Assembly: GCA_036937835.1 (NCBI GenBank) | Contig: CM072868.1 | Span: 7,667,501 to 7,731,500, forward strand | Reading direction: 5' to 3' | Length of the DNA stretch: 64,000 nucleotides | From: Pampus argenteus | Taxonomy: Eukaryota > Chordata > Actinopteri > Scombriformes > Stromateidae | In this document: piece by piece, positions 27,201-40,700 of the stretch | Numbering within the stretch: position 1 is the stretch's first letter | How the letters are laid out: each line of letters opens with the position of its first letter | Translations under genes and position numbers: made by a program | The notes under the pieces: generated by a model | The model's input: only the letters and a program-made list of their open reading frames with translations | Database searches by the model: none | Told to the model about the DNA's origin: nothing

Positions 27201-30200
27201 AAAATGTTATTCACATCAAGAAACTGTCTGAAACCATAACTGACAGTGGTAATATTTATTACAAACACAAAAGGCAACAATGAGATTACAATTGAGCAAC
27301 ATGAATACAACAGGTTCAACACCCATGTAATGAAAGCCCAATGAAATTAACCCTATGAAATGTCCAATGGTCCAGTATCCGTTCATATGAGCCAGGCATT
27401 TGGGGTAGCAGTAAAGGACAAGGGAGAGATGTGAGATGGTTGATATTTTTTTCATATTGACTGAAATATTGTAGCTGTCTTCTGTGTGCATTTACTTGGT
27501 CTGGGCGTGTGAAAGCAAAAACAAATTTTCTTCAGACGCTTATTCCCTTTGACATTTTTGCTGGGAGGAGCGCCAGATGGTGCTGTCAAAAATGAAGCCT
27601 GGTTAGTTCAGGATTTACTGTAGCCTCTGTAATATGACAAAAAAAAAAAAAAAAAACAGAGGCCAAAATATACTTAAATGTTTAGTGTAGCATTGTGCTT
27701 GAGGAACAAATTAAATGTAAAATTCATGATATACATTTAGTTGCCTGTTTATTATTAGATGCTGCTAAAACTAAGCAGTCTAATACAGCAGCACTGCAAT
27801 AAATTCTATTTTCATGAAGCCTTTTGTTTCCAGCCCAAAATATCAGTGCAGGTAGACTAAATATAACACATCTCAGTATAGCACAATACAAATGGAGAGC
27901 AGCACAAACCACAGCCTGCAAAACGCCCAGAAAATTTCAATCAACACCTCTTTAAACCATTTCCAGAAGAAGGTAGGATCTATTACAGGGTTGTTGTATT
28001 AGGATGAATTATAGCCTATGTTCACTACATAATGGAAGAACGGGCAAACTGATAAAGTGTTAATATGAGAAAAAAAATCTTCTATCATGGTAGATACTGA
28101 TATTTTATTGTCATGCATTGCATTACTGTAATGAAGTGAGTAAGCAGGGTACTTCACAACACCAATAAATGCAAAACTGTTCAGGTGGAGGATGAGGGTC
28201 CCAAAGGGATTTTTTATCATATGGTCCCAACTGATGCAATGTGTAGAGAACTTCTAGACGTAGCTAATTTGCAGTCCTTCTCCCTGGTTAGGCTTTTAAG
28301 TAATAAAACACTCTAATAAAGGCATTAGAGACTAACAATAAAAAAAGACATAGACAAACAACCATAACAAACAGTAATTGAGACAACAATGACTACAAAC
28401 GACAATTAGGAACAATGACTGAAAATGAACATTAAGCACAACAAAACCTCTAAAGTCCCACTAAATTATTTTTCTCATTCTGTAGGATACAAGAACAACA
28501 CACCTACCCGGTCTGGGAGCTTTCCAAATTTAATTAATCCGTAGCACAACCACTAATTGGTTCTCTGAGATTGAAGGCAGGGCTGTGGCTTCTCTTCACA
28601 GATAGTTATGAACAAGACAAGATAATTGCTCTCCAACCAACAGCTCACTTTTCATATATTAAAGAGGCTAACAAGCTACTGTAGCCCAAGTCTAGTTAAA
28701 GGGCAGAAACTCTTACAGGGGGGTGGCTAAATTACAAGAAGCAAGCGCGTGTCCAAGAAATTTAATCTGAATGTGAATCCCTAGCAAACAATCCACTTAG
28801 ACAACCCAAGTGGGCCTGAGATCGCATGGAGATCTCATCACAGAGAGGTTAAAGGAGCATGCAGATAATAAGATGATGGTATATTGACAGAGTATACTCC
28901 ACATCGTTGCAGTCACAATGGACAGTTTTGTCCAGATCCAGAGACATTGTGGTTTTTGGTCCACATATTCTTCCTTTAAAACCTAGTGTCTCCATTACCC
29001 ACAATGCAATTCAACCACTGACATTTGGGCTGGAGACTCTGGTGTGTTATACTAGTAATTGCATCCATGTGGTCAGACTGGATTTCAAGATCCTGTATAC
29101 TCTTCATCAGTAGACAAATGATATGTACTATATATCTAAACATCTGTGTGAAAATACATGACACTGTAAGGTAGGCAGCTACAGTTTATTGTGTTAGTTT
29201 ATCATGTTGGGTTGTTTTTTTTTTATTTCTCTCTCTGCAGCTCAGGTGTTTAGGGTATAATAAGGGATAGGTAGGTCTTGTCTGAATTTTTACCGGCACC
29301 AAAAGAAATTGGGAAAAAGAAATAGCTAGTCACAAAAAAAGAAACTACACAATAGTTTTCAAATTCGAAAAAAAAAAATGTAATTTATAAAAACTGAATA
29401 TATTTAATGCCAAGTACATTCTCAAGTTTGAGCGAGTCATTAAACTGCTCTGTTATTTTTGTGACAGGATATGAACAGCACATCATATGCCTGGAGGTGG
29501 GACAGTGTTTCATGAAAGACAATTCAAAGTATGACTGTTGCAGTAAGTATAAAAACTAGAACAACTTAAAAATTAGGAGAAAGGATGCTGGCCCCAAGAG
29601 CATCAGAAGGTGCTATGTTTGACTAATTGGAAAAGCTGACCATAGGCTTATAAAACTTGCACACCATCAGTGGTAACATGCCCAAACCTGTGGTAAGTTT
29701 CCTAGTTGTTAAGGCCCTCAACACTAGAGTGGCTGAGAGACCTACAGAGAAATAAACGATTCACGTAGATAAGAGTGACCTAGTTTTGAGAAAACATGAA
29801 ATCTCCCCGCAGTTACTTGACATTCTATATTAAAATGCCTCTTCAGTCTTGGGCCCTTCCTCCAAAGATTTAAAACCACTGAGGAAAAATGAAAAAAATT
29901 ACAGTCCACTCCCCATCAAAATTAACTATCACAACAACAAACATCCACAATACTGTAAATTAAACCAGGAATGTGAAGTTAACATGCAGAGACGTCTTAA
30001 AAGATTTACAGTGACAGGGAGAGAAAAACCAAATGGAGACTGGAGACTGACCGCAAACATCTGAGTAGCTTCTGATTCCATTATACACCAATTATTTTAC
30101 TCTAAAGACTCTCAAGAACTAAGTCAAGAAACAAAGACATACTGACTAAAAGCAAAGAGGATAATTTGATTTTATAGTCTCTGCTTTTGAGGCGTTGCCT

Positions 30201-31710
30201 ACTATGGATGTAGAATATGGTTGAAACCTCAAAATCTACTGCCAATAAATGGATGAAGAATACCAGCCTGTCCCCAAATCTGAGCAGCAGTTTAAGTCTT
30301 ATTTACAACCACGCCATGTGTTTAGCCTGAAAACCACATGACAGATGACATATGAGCAGGGAATCATGGTCTGCCAAACGGATCCCACAATACCAAGAGA
30401 AATACCGAAAATACACCAGCAATAACTCTGTTAAAAGCTGTTGGTCTGTTTTTTTCCAAACAGAAAAGCACAAGGCAAATTTAAATGCAATACAGGACCT
30501 TGGTTCTGCCATTAGCAGGTCATTTGTGATGTAACATTTACTGGAGCTATGGGCAATGTCATATTTGGATGCAGGGTGAAAATTACTATAGGAGACAGCT
30601 TGCAGTGTCAATAATTTATGTATCTTGGTGTTTGTAGTCTTAAAGCAAACCTATTAAATTTATAGTAGCATAGAGTAAAAATACTACATTATTATTCATA
30701 GCATATTATTGGTTTCTGCTACTTCCTATGTAGAAAAACACATAATATTGTGTGCCAATTATTTGACTGGAACTGGACCAGAAATGACCACCATTGTTTC
30801 TAATTCACACCATACTGTGGTCTTGTGTTCATGAGTTCTTCAGCACAGCCATGAGGCATTGTACTACTTAATACCAGTACATGCACATGTGCTTACACGT
30901 GTCTGTCTGTGTAGTGATTGTGGTGGAAGAAGGTTATTTCATGAATGAAAATGATGTACACTGATGTCCTTGAGCAACAGCAATCAGTGGTTGCAGTTGG
31001 ATGTACTTAAACAGCCTTATGTAGCCATAAAACTATCCCTTCTAGCTTGGGTTGTATCTTAAATTTAAGTTCCCCACAGGAATATACTGACTTTTACACA
31101 GTTATCTTGAAAGTAACTGATAAAATATGAAGAGCAAAGACATCATATAGACAGGAATTTATGCAGAGCCTGACCTCTTTCCTCTAGCCTCTGTAGTTAT
31201 CTTAGAACAACACCTCGGGTGCTCTGCTATTGGATGTTGTAGTAAGCCTCGACCCAAGCTGTGACTCGCTTCACTTGCCGTGTGGGATTATGCTCATTAT
31301 CTATTCTGCCAGTGTAGAACACACACGCATGCACACGCACGCACACGCACACACACACACACACACACACACTAAACCTGCCAAATTGACAGTCAAAGTT
31401 ACAAATTTAAGATTATCCATCTGTAATCTAAAATAAACAGAAGAATCTGATCTGTTCTTCAAGATAGGTATGTTAGCCAGTAGGACTGGGAATAGCGAGG
31501 TAGTACATAATTTATCAACACAATATCTTTGCCCAAAGATTCAGCATTATGTCAAACAGTCAGGGTTTCTGTGACATGCGATGCTACCTGTGTTACCAGA
31601 GAAAAACATGACTTTTAAAAGGAAAAATACATTTTTTGCATAGCAGGACTCTAACACAGTTTTACATCTGAGATGAAAAAGTGTATGCCAAGACTGCGCA
31701 TGCACACACG

Positions 31711-31781
<71 letters not shown>

Positions 31782-34700
31782 CAATATCAAACAGTCTTTA
31801 ACTGATAGTGGCTGAACTGCAGGAAAGCAACATTTGAAATGTCTGCAGGAAAAGGAGGAAGGAAGTCACTCTTTCCTTCTGCAATACTGGTGCCAAAGTA
31901 TTGATCTATCAGGATGTTGTTTATTTCTCCCACACCCACTGGCCAATGCATGTTGTGGATTCATTATGACACACGAAAAATTCAGAAAGACGCAAACATG
32001 TTTGTCATTGAGGAAAGCTTACACTGTTGAAACCAAGTTTGTCTTCTAAAATATTTGAGGAATATTTTAAAAAAAGAAAAAATAATAATATTACAATGTA
32101 GCATACAACTTTTGTTCTTAAGAAGGATGTAGTATAGTCTGCAGCAGAAAAAGCCATGTATATTCAGGTATTTTGGGTAGAATTTTGATTCTCCATGAAC
32201 ACCGCTTACTAAAAATTAACAACAAAGCTTCAGCATTGAAATCACAATCTTGAAATGACAATGCAAACGTGGTTGATTTCAGGACTTCCTCATTTTAAGA
32301 AACAAGTGAGCATTTGCTTGCTGCTCATGCCTCTCGACCACAGTTATACTCTCTTCTACCGGTTGCTATGGAAACGTGTGTCCCCTCCCATATTTTGACA
32401 TCACTGCGCTCTCTTTCTCTCCCCCAACCCCCACCCCTCACTCTCTTATATGGCTGTCTGATTGGATGCAGCAGTGCAACCTTGCGAGAAGTGACTGTTT
32501 ACATTGAAGAGGCTGTGAAAACACTATACACAACTTGAACTGATCACCATGGCTGGGCACTTGATGCTACAGTATGATATTTCAACATCTGCACAAGCTG
32601 TCCACATACTGTAAATAAATGTTCCAAACTATGAATCCAACCCTGCGTATAATAGTACTCTGTGAAACCTCATAATGTTTAAAGAGCAAATTTTAACAAT
32701 TCATTTGAGGCTCAGCTGGTGCTTCCCTCATTATAGCCCCAAGCTGAGGCATCAATATCTGCCAGGCTTTAGGCATTTCATTTGTGCATTACTTTTTAAC
32801 CTGCATTACAGATGGCGAGCAGATCACACTTAATCTCTGTGCATTAGGTTTAAAAGAAATTATTATGTGCCAACCCTAAAAGAACTACTAGTAGAAACTG
32901 TAGTACTGGTTTCAAATCATATCTATTTCAAAGCTTTCTGTAAAAAATAACCCTTGTAAAGCCTACATCTTAATCCCAAATCTTCTTTCTGTGACGTCTT
33001 CAACACTCAATGAGGCTTAAATTGTAATTCATACTTAATTAAATCTTTTTTATTAGTTACAAATGATTAATTACATCTAAAAAAATAAGATATTATGCAA
33101 TCACAATCTGAAGAAGGATTTGTTTTGTGGCAGCAGAATGTTACATGTTACAAAACGAGGGTGTAAAATATCACTTGAAATACTGACGTAACGGTCATAT
33201 TTATGGGTTATATAATAGGGTAGCGCACATTAGAAGAGGCCGAGGCAGCAGAAGCTGAGCTGCCACAGTAGAGATGATTCAGACTCCAATCTGTTGTTTG
33301 AGAGTGGCCATTTCAAAGGTGTTTGGCTGTGACAGCATCATAAAATATGTCTTATTTTAAGCCATAATACCTTCCAATGTACTTAAAAAACCTTTTAAAA
33401 ATGTTCCAAATTCATGAATACTGACAGTATTTTTTAAGACTTGACTTGAAATCTGTAAACTTGCAAATCACTACAGTATTAAGAGGCCTACTAGAAAATT
33501 GCTTTTTTTTTTTTTATAAGCCACTGATAAAACTTGTTTTGAGACCTTCATACACACACTTCTTTTCAGCACAGATCCAACTTTGATAAATGTTACATTT
33601 GTGTCATTCATGAGCTAAAAAACATAATACCAGGTATCAGCATTTGGTGGTGTTTTTTTGTTTGTTTTTTCTCAGAATAGTGGACTCCTGTTCTTCTTAC
33701 CCTAAAAATTTAATTATGGTGGACAGCTGCAAAATACTTAACTTGAGTCTGCTGCAAAACAACACTGCATTCACGTGCTAAAGTCAGATTAGAAAAGTTA
33801 TTTCTCCAGCCTTTGCAGTTGCACATAAATGGACCACTCTGCCAGACTTTTCAAACACTTCAAGCACTTTCACAGACCACTGAAAAGATCAAATAATACA
33901 TGCAAGACACAAAAAACATTTGGCAAATCTGTTTGGGTGGGCGCCTCAACACATTTTATATATGGGGAACCTTCATGTATGGGAAACATTGCCATGGTTG
34001 GATAATACCTTTTCAGTAATGTCATGACTCAAACTGAAGCAAATATATAAGTAAAATGAACTCTGTCTAATAGGTATACGACTTTCTAAGCTACATTCAT
34101 CTTCCCCTTTTTGTCGAAGATAAGCTGCGACTCAATGAGCAACGGTGCACTCCACTTCAGTAGCCAGCAGAATTTGCCCTCATTCAGGCTATTTAGCGTG
34201 AGTGCCCTTCAGCATCTGCCTCAGCTGTGCACCACACAACAAAAGCCCAGGGAGGCAAAAAGATGAGCGTCTGTGGCCCATCACGCCATGCTGTGTACTC
34301 CTGTAATGAGTCAGTATTTAGAAAGCTGAAAACAAGATCAGGGGAAAATCGAGACATAGTGCTGGCAGGAACACTGAAAATACAGGGGGAAAAGCTTCAT
34401 TGTGGCTTATTAAATAATTCTGACAATTCTGTGAACACAAACTAAACCTATCATAATCCAGGGTAAACATGTTTTGCCACCTATGAAACACAGATACCCG
34501 ATGCTGGGAAATAATCATTATGCTGAAATCCCAGTTTGATTTATATCCAGCTCAGGGCTCCAGCAGAGATGTACAACCTGTGCTGAGGACTGAGAGAGAG
34601 CAGTCTGTCTCTATGTCTAAAAAATACATGCATAATCAGTGAAATGGAAAGATTCTTGGAGGCTGAATTCTGGGGTCTGTGCAAAGATTTTTTTATTTTC

Positions 34701-37700
34701 GTCTTGAATCCTGTGTGGCAACTACATACATGAATAGGGTGCCTGTGTGGCATGAACAATGACTGAAATGTTAACATTTCTGCGAACACGATGAATCACC
34801 ACAGACTGTCGCGAAAACACAGCCCTTCTTCCAGATTAATCATTACAGTGGTCATCCAGTGGCTACCCTGTTAGTGCTCGTCACGACACATTCCCATGAA
34901 GAAGCGGAGCCCACAAAGCAACTGCTCTGCTGCTACAAGCGGAAAAGCCATTAAGGTTTTGCAGAATATAATAGACTAATGCTGTGCAAAGAGCAGAATT
35001 ACATGCATCTCTAATAACTACTGTACCAACAAAGAGGGAAAAAGAAGGATAGGGAGGGCAGGAGGGCAAGAGTGAGGGAGCCACAATGACCACTCAGCCA
35101 CAAGCTGCCTGGGACTACGCAGAGCCCCAAAGCCTGGCACATGCACACAGCTCTCTCTGTGTGTCCATTCAGAAAGCAGACAAGCTGGGACGAGCCGGAT
35201 AAGCCTGCCCGTGACTCCACCAGGAAGAGGATCAATAGGAGGGAATGCACCATTTCAGATACAGCCAGACAGAGTCAGGGGCAGGGCGGAGAGGCAGAGC
35301 AGCACTTGAGTACTCATTATGTTGTGGAGGATGACACAGTGTGTGCAGCCACTTCTGGAGTAATCTATGAATGGAAGAAGACAATCCAGACCCATTAGAG
35401 ATTAGAGCAGACCATGCAGTAATTGGATTAACAGCGCTGATGAAAATAAAAAGTGGCATGAGCGTGTCTCCATCAAGGTTGCAGAGCTGAGAAAGATAAT
35501 CTTGTGAGCATGTCAGTTGCAGGTAAAGAACGCAGTTGCCAGAAGCCCAGAAGAACTTTTCATATGACTACAGAAATGTTGGACAATGTTCACCATGGTC
35601 ATTTTTTTTCCCCTTTGCTTGCTGGCATGGAAACAGTTGGCTGCAGCTGAGCATTTGGACATCATCCACAAGCAGTCAATCACATACTGATGGCCCGTCT
35701 TCCATACTAACAGAGTCTGAAATTAACACCTGCCAAGTATCAAATGCCAGTAAAATTTGTCTTTGCCAACAAATAAACAAGGGTCATCCACCACAGTGGC
35801 CAAGATGATGATGATGCCTCAGCTGGTCTTTTTCTGTCTTCAGATTGTGATGCTGACCAATACACACTTTCTCTAACCGAAAGCCAATTAAATCAAAGGA
35901 AAATAATGGCTGTGTATCAAACAGGCCTCATATAAACTGCCTGTCATGGTGGCTGCACAACAAACTACTAAAAAGTTATTTCCCAATTGGCTGCGTGCAG
36001 TGATGATCTATCCTATCATTGGTTTACAGATAACAGCCAGTATGATTAAGAGTCAGCCACGTTAGTGGCTCTATTAGGCTGCACAGCTGTGCTTAGAGCT
36101 AACGCCTGCATGTTAACATGCTCACAGTGACAATGCTAAAATGCTGATGCTAAGTAGGTATCGGCTAAAGTTTATTGTATTCACCATCTTAGGTTAGTAT
36201 ATTAACTATTACTATTAGTAGTAACATTTTTTTTCTTCTTTATTATCATTTTTCCAACAAAAATACATGTCTTTTCATCACATATTTTGAAAAGCATATA
36301 AAGGCTGAGGCTGAAAATGATTTAGTTTTATAGGTATTTGGTCATAAACCAACATATTGGACAAACTAAAATTTGGATCCAAGGTTGCCACTAGATAAAA
36401 AGTAAGAGTATCACCAAAGTCAGTAGGATTCATTCTCTGTGGAACATTAATGTCTGTACAAAATTTCATGGCAATCCATCTGTTGAGAAATTTCAGTCTT
36501 AAACAAAGTCGCGGACTGAACGATCCAACAGAGTGACTCACACTGCCATCCTAGAGCTTGGTCCAACTATATTAATCTGTTGTACTTTCAAAACATCAAG
36601 CAACACCAACAATAATAACCCATATGTTCAAGTAGCTCCTTGCAAAAATGTGATTTAACCTTACAGACCTCACAGCTACATGTTTCCTCCTCTTAAACAA
36701 TTAATATGCACTAGATCACTAGCTATCTAACCAGACAACTGCAGCTGCCCTCAATTAATTATTTTTCATATGGACGTGCAGCACATCTCCCTGCTGGAAA
36801 ATTGCCCTCTGGCTCTCTATTTCAAAATAATGCCTTTGATCATAACACAACAGTAATATATGCTCCACTAATAGCTTATTTGTTTTATCCGCTTAAAATT
36901 ATACTTCATAAGTCCCTAAAGAAAATTTGTCCTTTGAATGTGACCCATCCTAACTATTTAGGAACACTGGGCAACCACAATTTAGTGTCTGGGGACCAAC
37001 TCCAGTTCTGAGGCCAGCACCGTGGTCGGTCAGAGGTGCCCTAATAACTTATGTGAATGTCCCTGGGGTAGGAGGACAGTGGGGCACCCATGTGGACATA
37101 AAAACATGCAAACTCCACACAGAAAGGCCTTTCGACCACTGGTTAAAACCTTCTTGTTGTAAGGTGAGCGTGTTAACATTATTCACATTAATGTAATAAA
37201 TAAGACTGACAGCCTTATGATGTAATACTTGTGCTAAGGGCTAGAGAGATTTTCAACACAGCATGTCAGATTTCGGAGATATTTAGGAATGCTTGACAGT
37301 GTCTAGTCCTTCTGACAAGTGCATGCTTGGTACTCCCGTAGCATGTTCGTTTTATTTAGAGCCATCCTGGGTGTCTCCCATTAATCCATGCCACATCTAA
37401 TTGTCATAAGCCATAACAGCAGGCCATTTACATTCTTAAGCTACAACACCATGCTCTTCCAAAGGTTTTCAATTAGCATTCAATAAGCTAGATGAGGATG
37501 GGTAACACTAGACAAACTTTTTCAGACAAAACTGTTCTGGCTCAATCATACCCTGTTGAGAATATCAATAATAAATTTACCCTATTCAGACTGACACTTG
37601 TGTAAACACATTTGTGAGATATCAGTCTGAGTGTCAGACTCCTTTAAAGAGTGAGCAGTATGATTGGTGTGCTGAAAGCTTCTTATATCTTCCTTTTTTT

Positions 37701-40700
37701 CTCTTCATAGAAAGTAGCAAAACAGTGAGATACCAAGCCTGACCCAACATACACTGATCGAGGAGCAGAGAAACACCATGGCCAGGTTGCCAGCCTATTA
37801 AAGGGCTCACATAGAGACAAAAACAGAAAAATGACATTTATTCCTATGGGCAATTCAGAGCTTCCAATTTAAAGTTTTGGATTGTTGGAGAAAACCTTTG
37901 TCCAGGCTACTAAAATGTTTTAAACTTATGCTATGCAGAGGGCTTGGTGAGAATAAGGTATGAGCAGAAGGACATTTCAGGCAAGCCTCGGTCAGTCCGC
38001 ATTAAGAAAGTATGTTGTTTTGTGTTATCTTTCTCAGGTCTGTAACACAAAAGCTGTGATTCAATCATTTGGCGCTTATAGTGAGACAAATTCATACTCA
38101 GACTAGACAAGCAATGACTCATAAACAACCTGTTACTACACCTGCTAGGTAAATCTGTTCATGTTTGCAGTTAGCATGTCATATTAGGTGTTCATTTTCT
38201 GTAAAACCAATGAATTAAAGCACATTCAAGAAATTTTCCTCTTATGCATCGCCAATTTCTTGTCATTTCAATAGACTTCATCTTAACAAATAGTCATCTG
38301 CTTGAAATAGAAACAAAGAGAGTTTTTTTTATTAAAAGACTTTGTTTTGGTTTCATTAAAAAAAACTAATTAAGAGGCTTGAGATTGCTTTCCTTTTGTT
38401 TTTGTGATACAACTGTCAAGTACAAAAGCGCAAGTAAAAACCCAAGGTTGTGTTTTGCATTCTCAAAGACAGACCGGCTAGGCGTGGTCTGTCTTTACAC
38501 AACGGCTCCACTGAGGGTGACAGATGGCACAGAGACACCTTATGACACAACATGAGCTTCCACACACACACACCTTGTTGGCCAATCAGAGGTTGGACAG
38601 TAAAAATAGACACTGGGACAGGGCGAGCCTTCAGAGAGTTGACTACTCTATTCCTCAGGGTTATAGTCTCTAGGGGCATCAACAGAAAGGGAAAACTATC
38701 ACCATTAATCTTGGCACTTATAAAACAAGGTTGCGATGAGAGTGGGTTAATGCATCATTTCTGATTATAGAGATAACATGACGCTGAATACGTGGCGGTT
38801 TCAGCTAATTCGCCTGGACTGATATTTCAATACAAGTGGATGTTCATGGATTTACCTTCAATGGTTTTCAGGTATTACACAGCATAAAATAACATTTTGG
38901 TATGGTACATTTTATGATATGCATATTAATGTGCCACAGTTTTTTTTTGTTGTTTTTTTTGTTTGATTTGATGATAACAACCAGTCAAGCCAGCTGAGTC
39001 ATTCACAGTTCATTGAATGTTCTGTTATGAATCTTGTGAGCTGAGCTACACCACTAGAATAAATTTGTCAGTAGCAAAGAATCTGTGAAGAAGTCAGACA
39101 TTCAAGTCATCTGGGAATGTTAAGTATTTTGAGAAAGTCATCCTTTATTTAAACTAAGAGACTGCACTTTAAGGTTTTCGCTTAGATGCATCATCTATGC
39201 ACAAGGTCTAAAACACAAATTTTAAAGAGGTTATACCAAATGCAACTATGTGGTATAAGTTAAGCATACCATAATGGCAGAAAGCACATACCATAGAGAC
39301 TAAATGCAACATATTACAAACATTTAGTGAATATCGACTAAAGACAGAACAATTCAATTCTAGGTTGTCCTCTAGATTTTAATATTTGTATTCCTTTTTT
39401 GCCAGCGACATGCCGGGTGACTTTTTCACAATTAATTAACAATTGTATGACTTTTAACTTGCACTTTCAGTTCCCACTTGAACAAATAAAAAAATCTAGA
39501 AAAATTACAGTCAGCTTAAAAAAAAAATAAAAAAATAAAAAAACAACAACCACTTGACCTTGTTATGATAGGCCGTGGCAAGAATACTTTAATTATAATC
39601 ATTGTGAGACTCAGTGAAAACTCATAATTCAAATTTTATGTCCAAATTCAACATCCTTAACACAGGAATTTTAGTTCTGTAGCTCAATCAAGTGGGAGGT
39701 GGTAGCGAGTGAATGCACACAGTTTTCCACACGGATCATCCCGTACATGGAAGGCAGTTATGGAAGCCATGGCAACAGAGACACACAGTCACAAACTATC
39801 AGAGCTTCACGTAAACAGATTAAATTGAAAAGACATTAGGCCCAATTAATCAGTGTTAGTAAATACAACTCGTAATTCAGGCCTATGTGCTTGCCACTTT
39901 CCTCTGGTTATTTGAACAAGATCAGTTTGAGACAGCAAGTGTGCCTCTGCCTCACAGCATGCTGGCATTGGAGAAGATGTCGTCCCAAATATCCAGAACC
40001 TAAGGCATCTCTAAGATGGAGCCCCTCAATCGTTATGTCTCATGTTGCAAAAGGATTTCAACATAGTACTCCTCCAAGCTAGTTTTCTAATGTCCTATGA
40101 GGAAATTAGCTGGGAAACTGGGTTGCATATTTTGTACAACACATCACAATGATATGACAAAAGCCACTGGTTTGACTAGACAATAATATCAAGTGACAAT
40201 AACTGAACAGTTGATAAATTACCTTTTTAATGGTATATTTATATGATTATGTCATGGTGACTACATCCATTTTTTTTTACAGTCAGTCACTCAAAAAGTT
40301 GAATCAATTACCAAAACCTTGTTTATCAGATTCAACCTTCCCATATATCAATATACCAGAAACACAATATGGTGCAGTGAATGCTGATGTTAAACATCAT
40401 TATTGCTCCAGCAGGGTGGCTTACATCCACTAGTGAAACAGCAACTTGACCCTATTCAGTCAAAATGTGTTTTAACTGTGTGATACTGTGGCCACTCAGT
40501 CAGAGAAAGACACTATCTGCTGTCATAGGAGAGAGAGAGAACAACTCTTTACAGGCATATTCCCTCTTCCCACTAATGGTTATGAAGAAATCTCTGATGG
40601 GAGTAGGTACACAAGTCAATAACATGCCATCGAGAATATGGTGGCTGATTACTGTTTGCTAACAGCATACATGCCTGCTTTTTCCCAGAGCAAATAACAA

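Noticed and set aside
31547..31777. Open frame with a long Cys-Val repeat on the minus strand
   Set aside because: It is the translation of a CA microsatellite.
36278..36541. 87-codon open frame on the minus strand
   Set aside because: It lies wholly within a common interspersed repeat.
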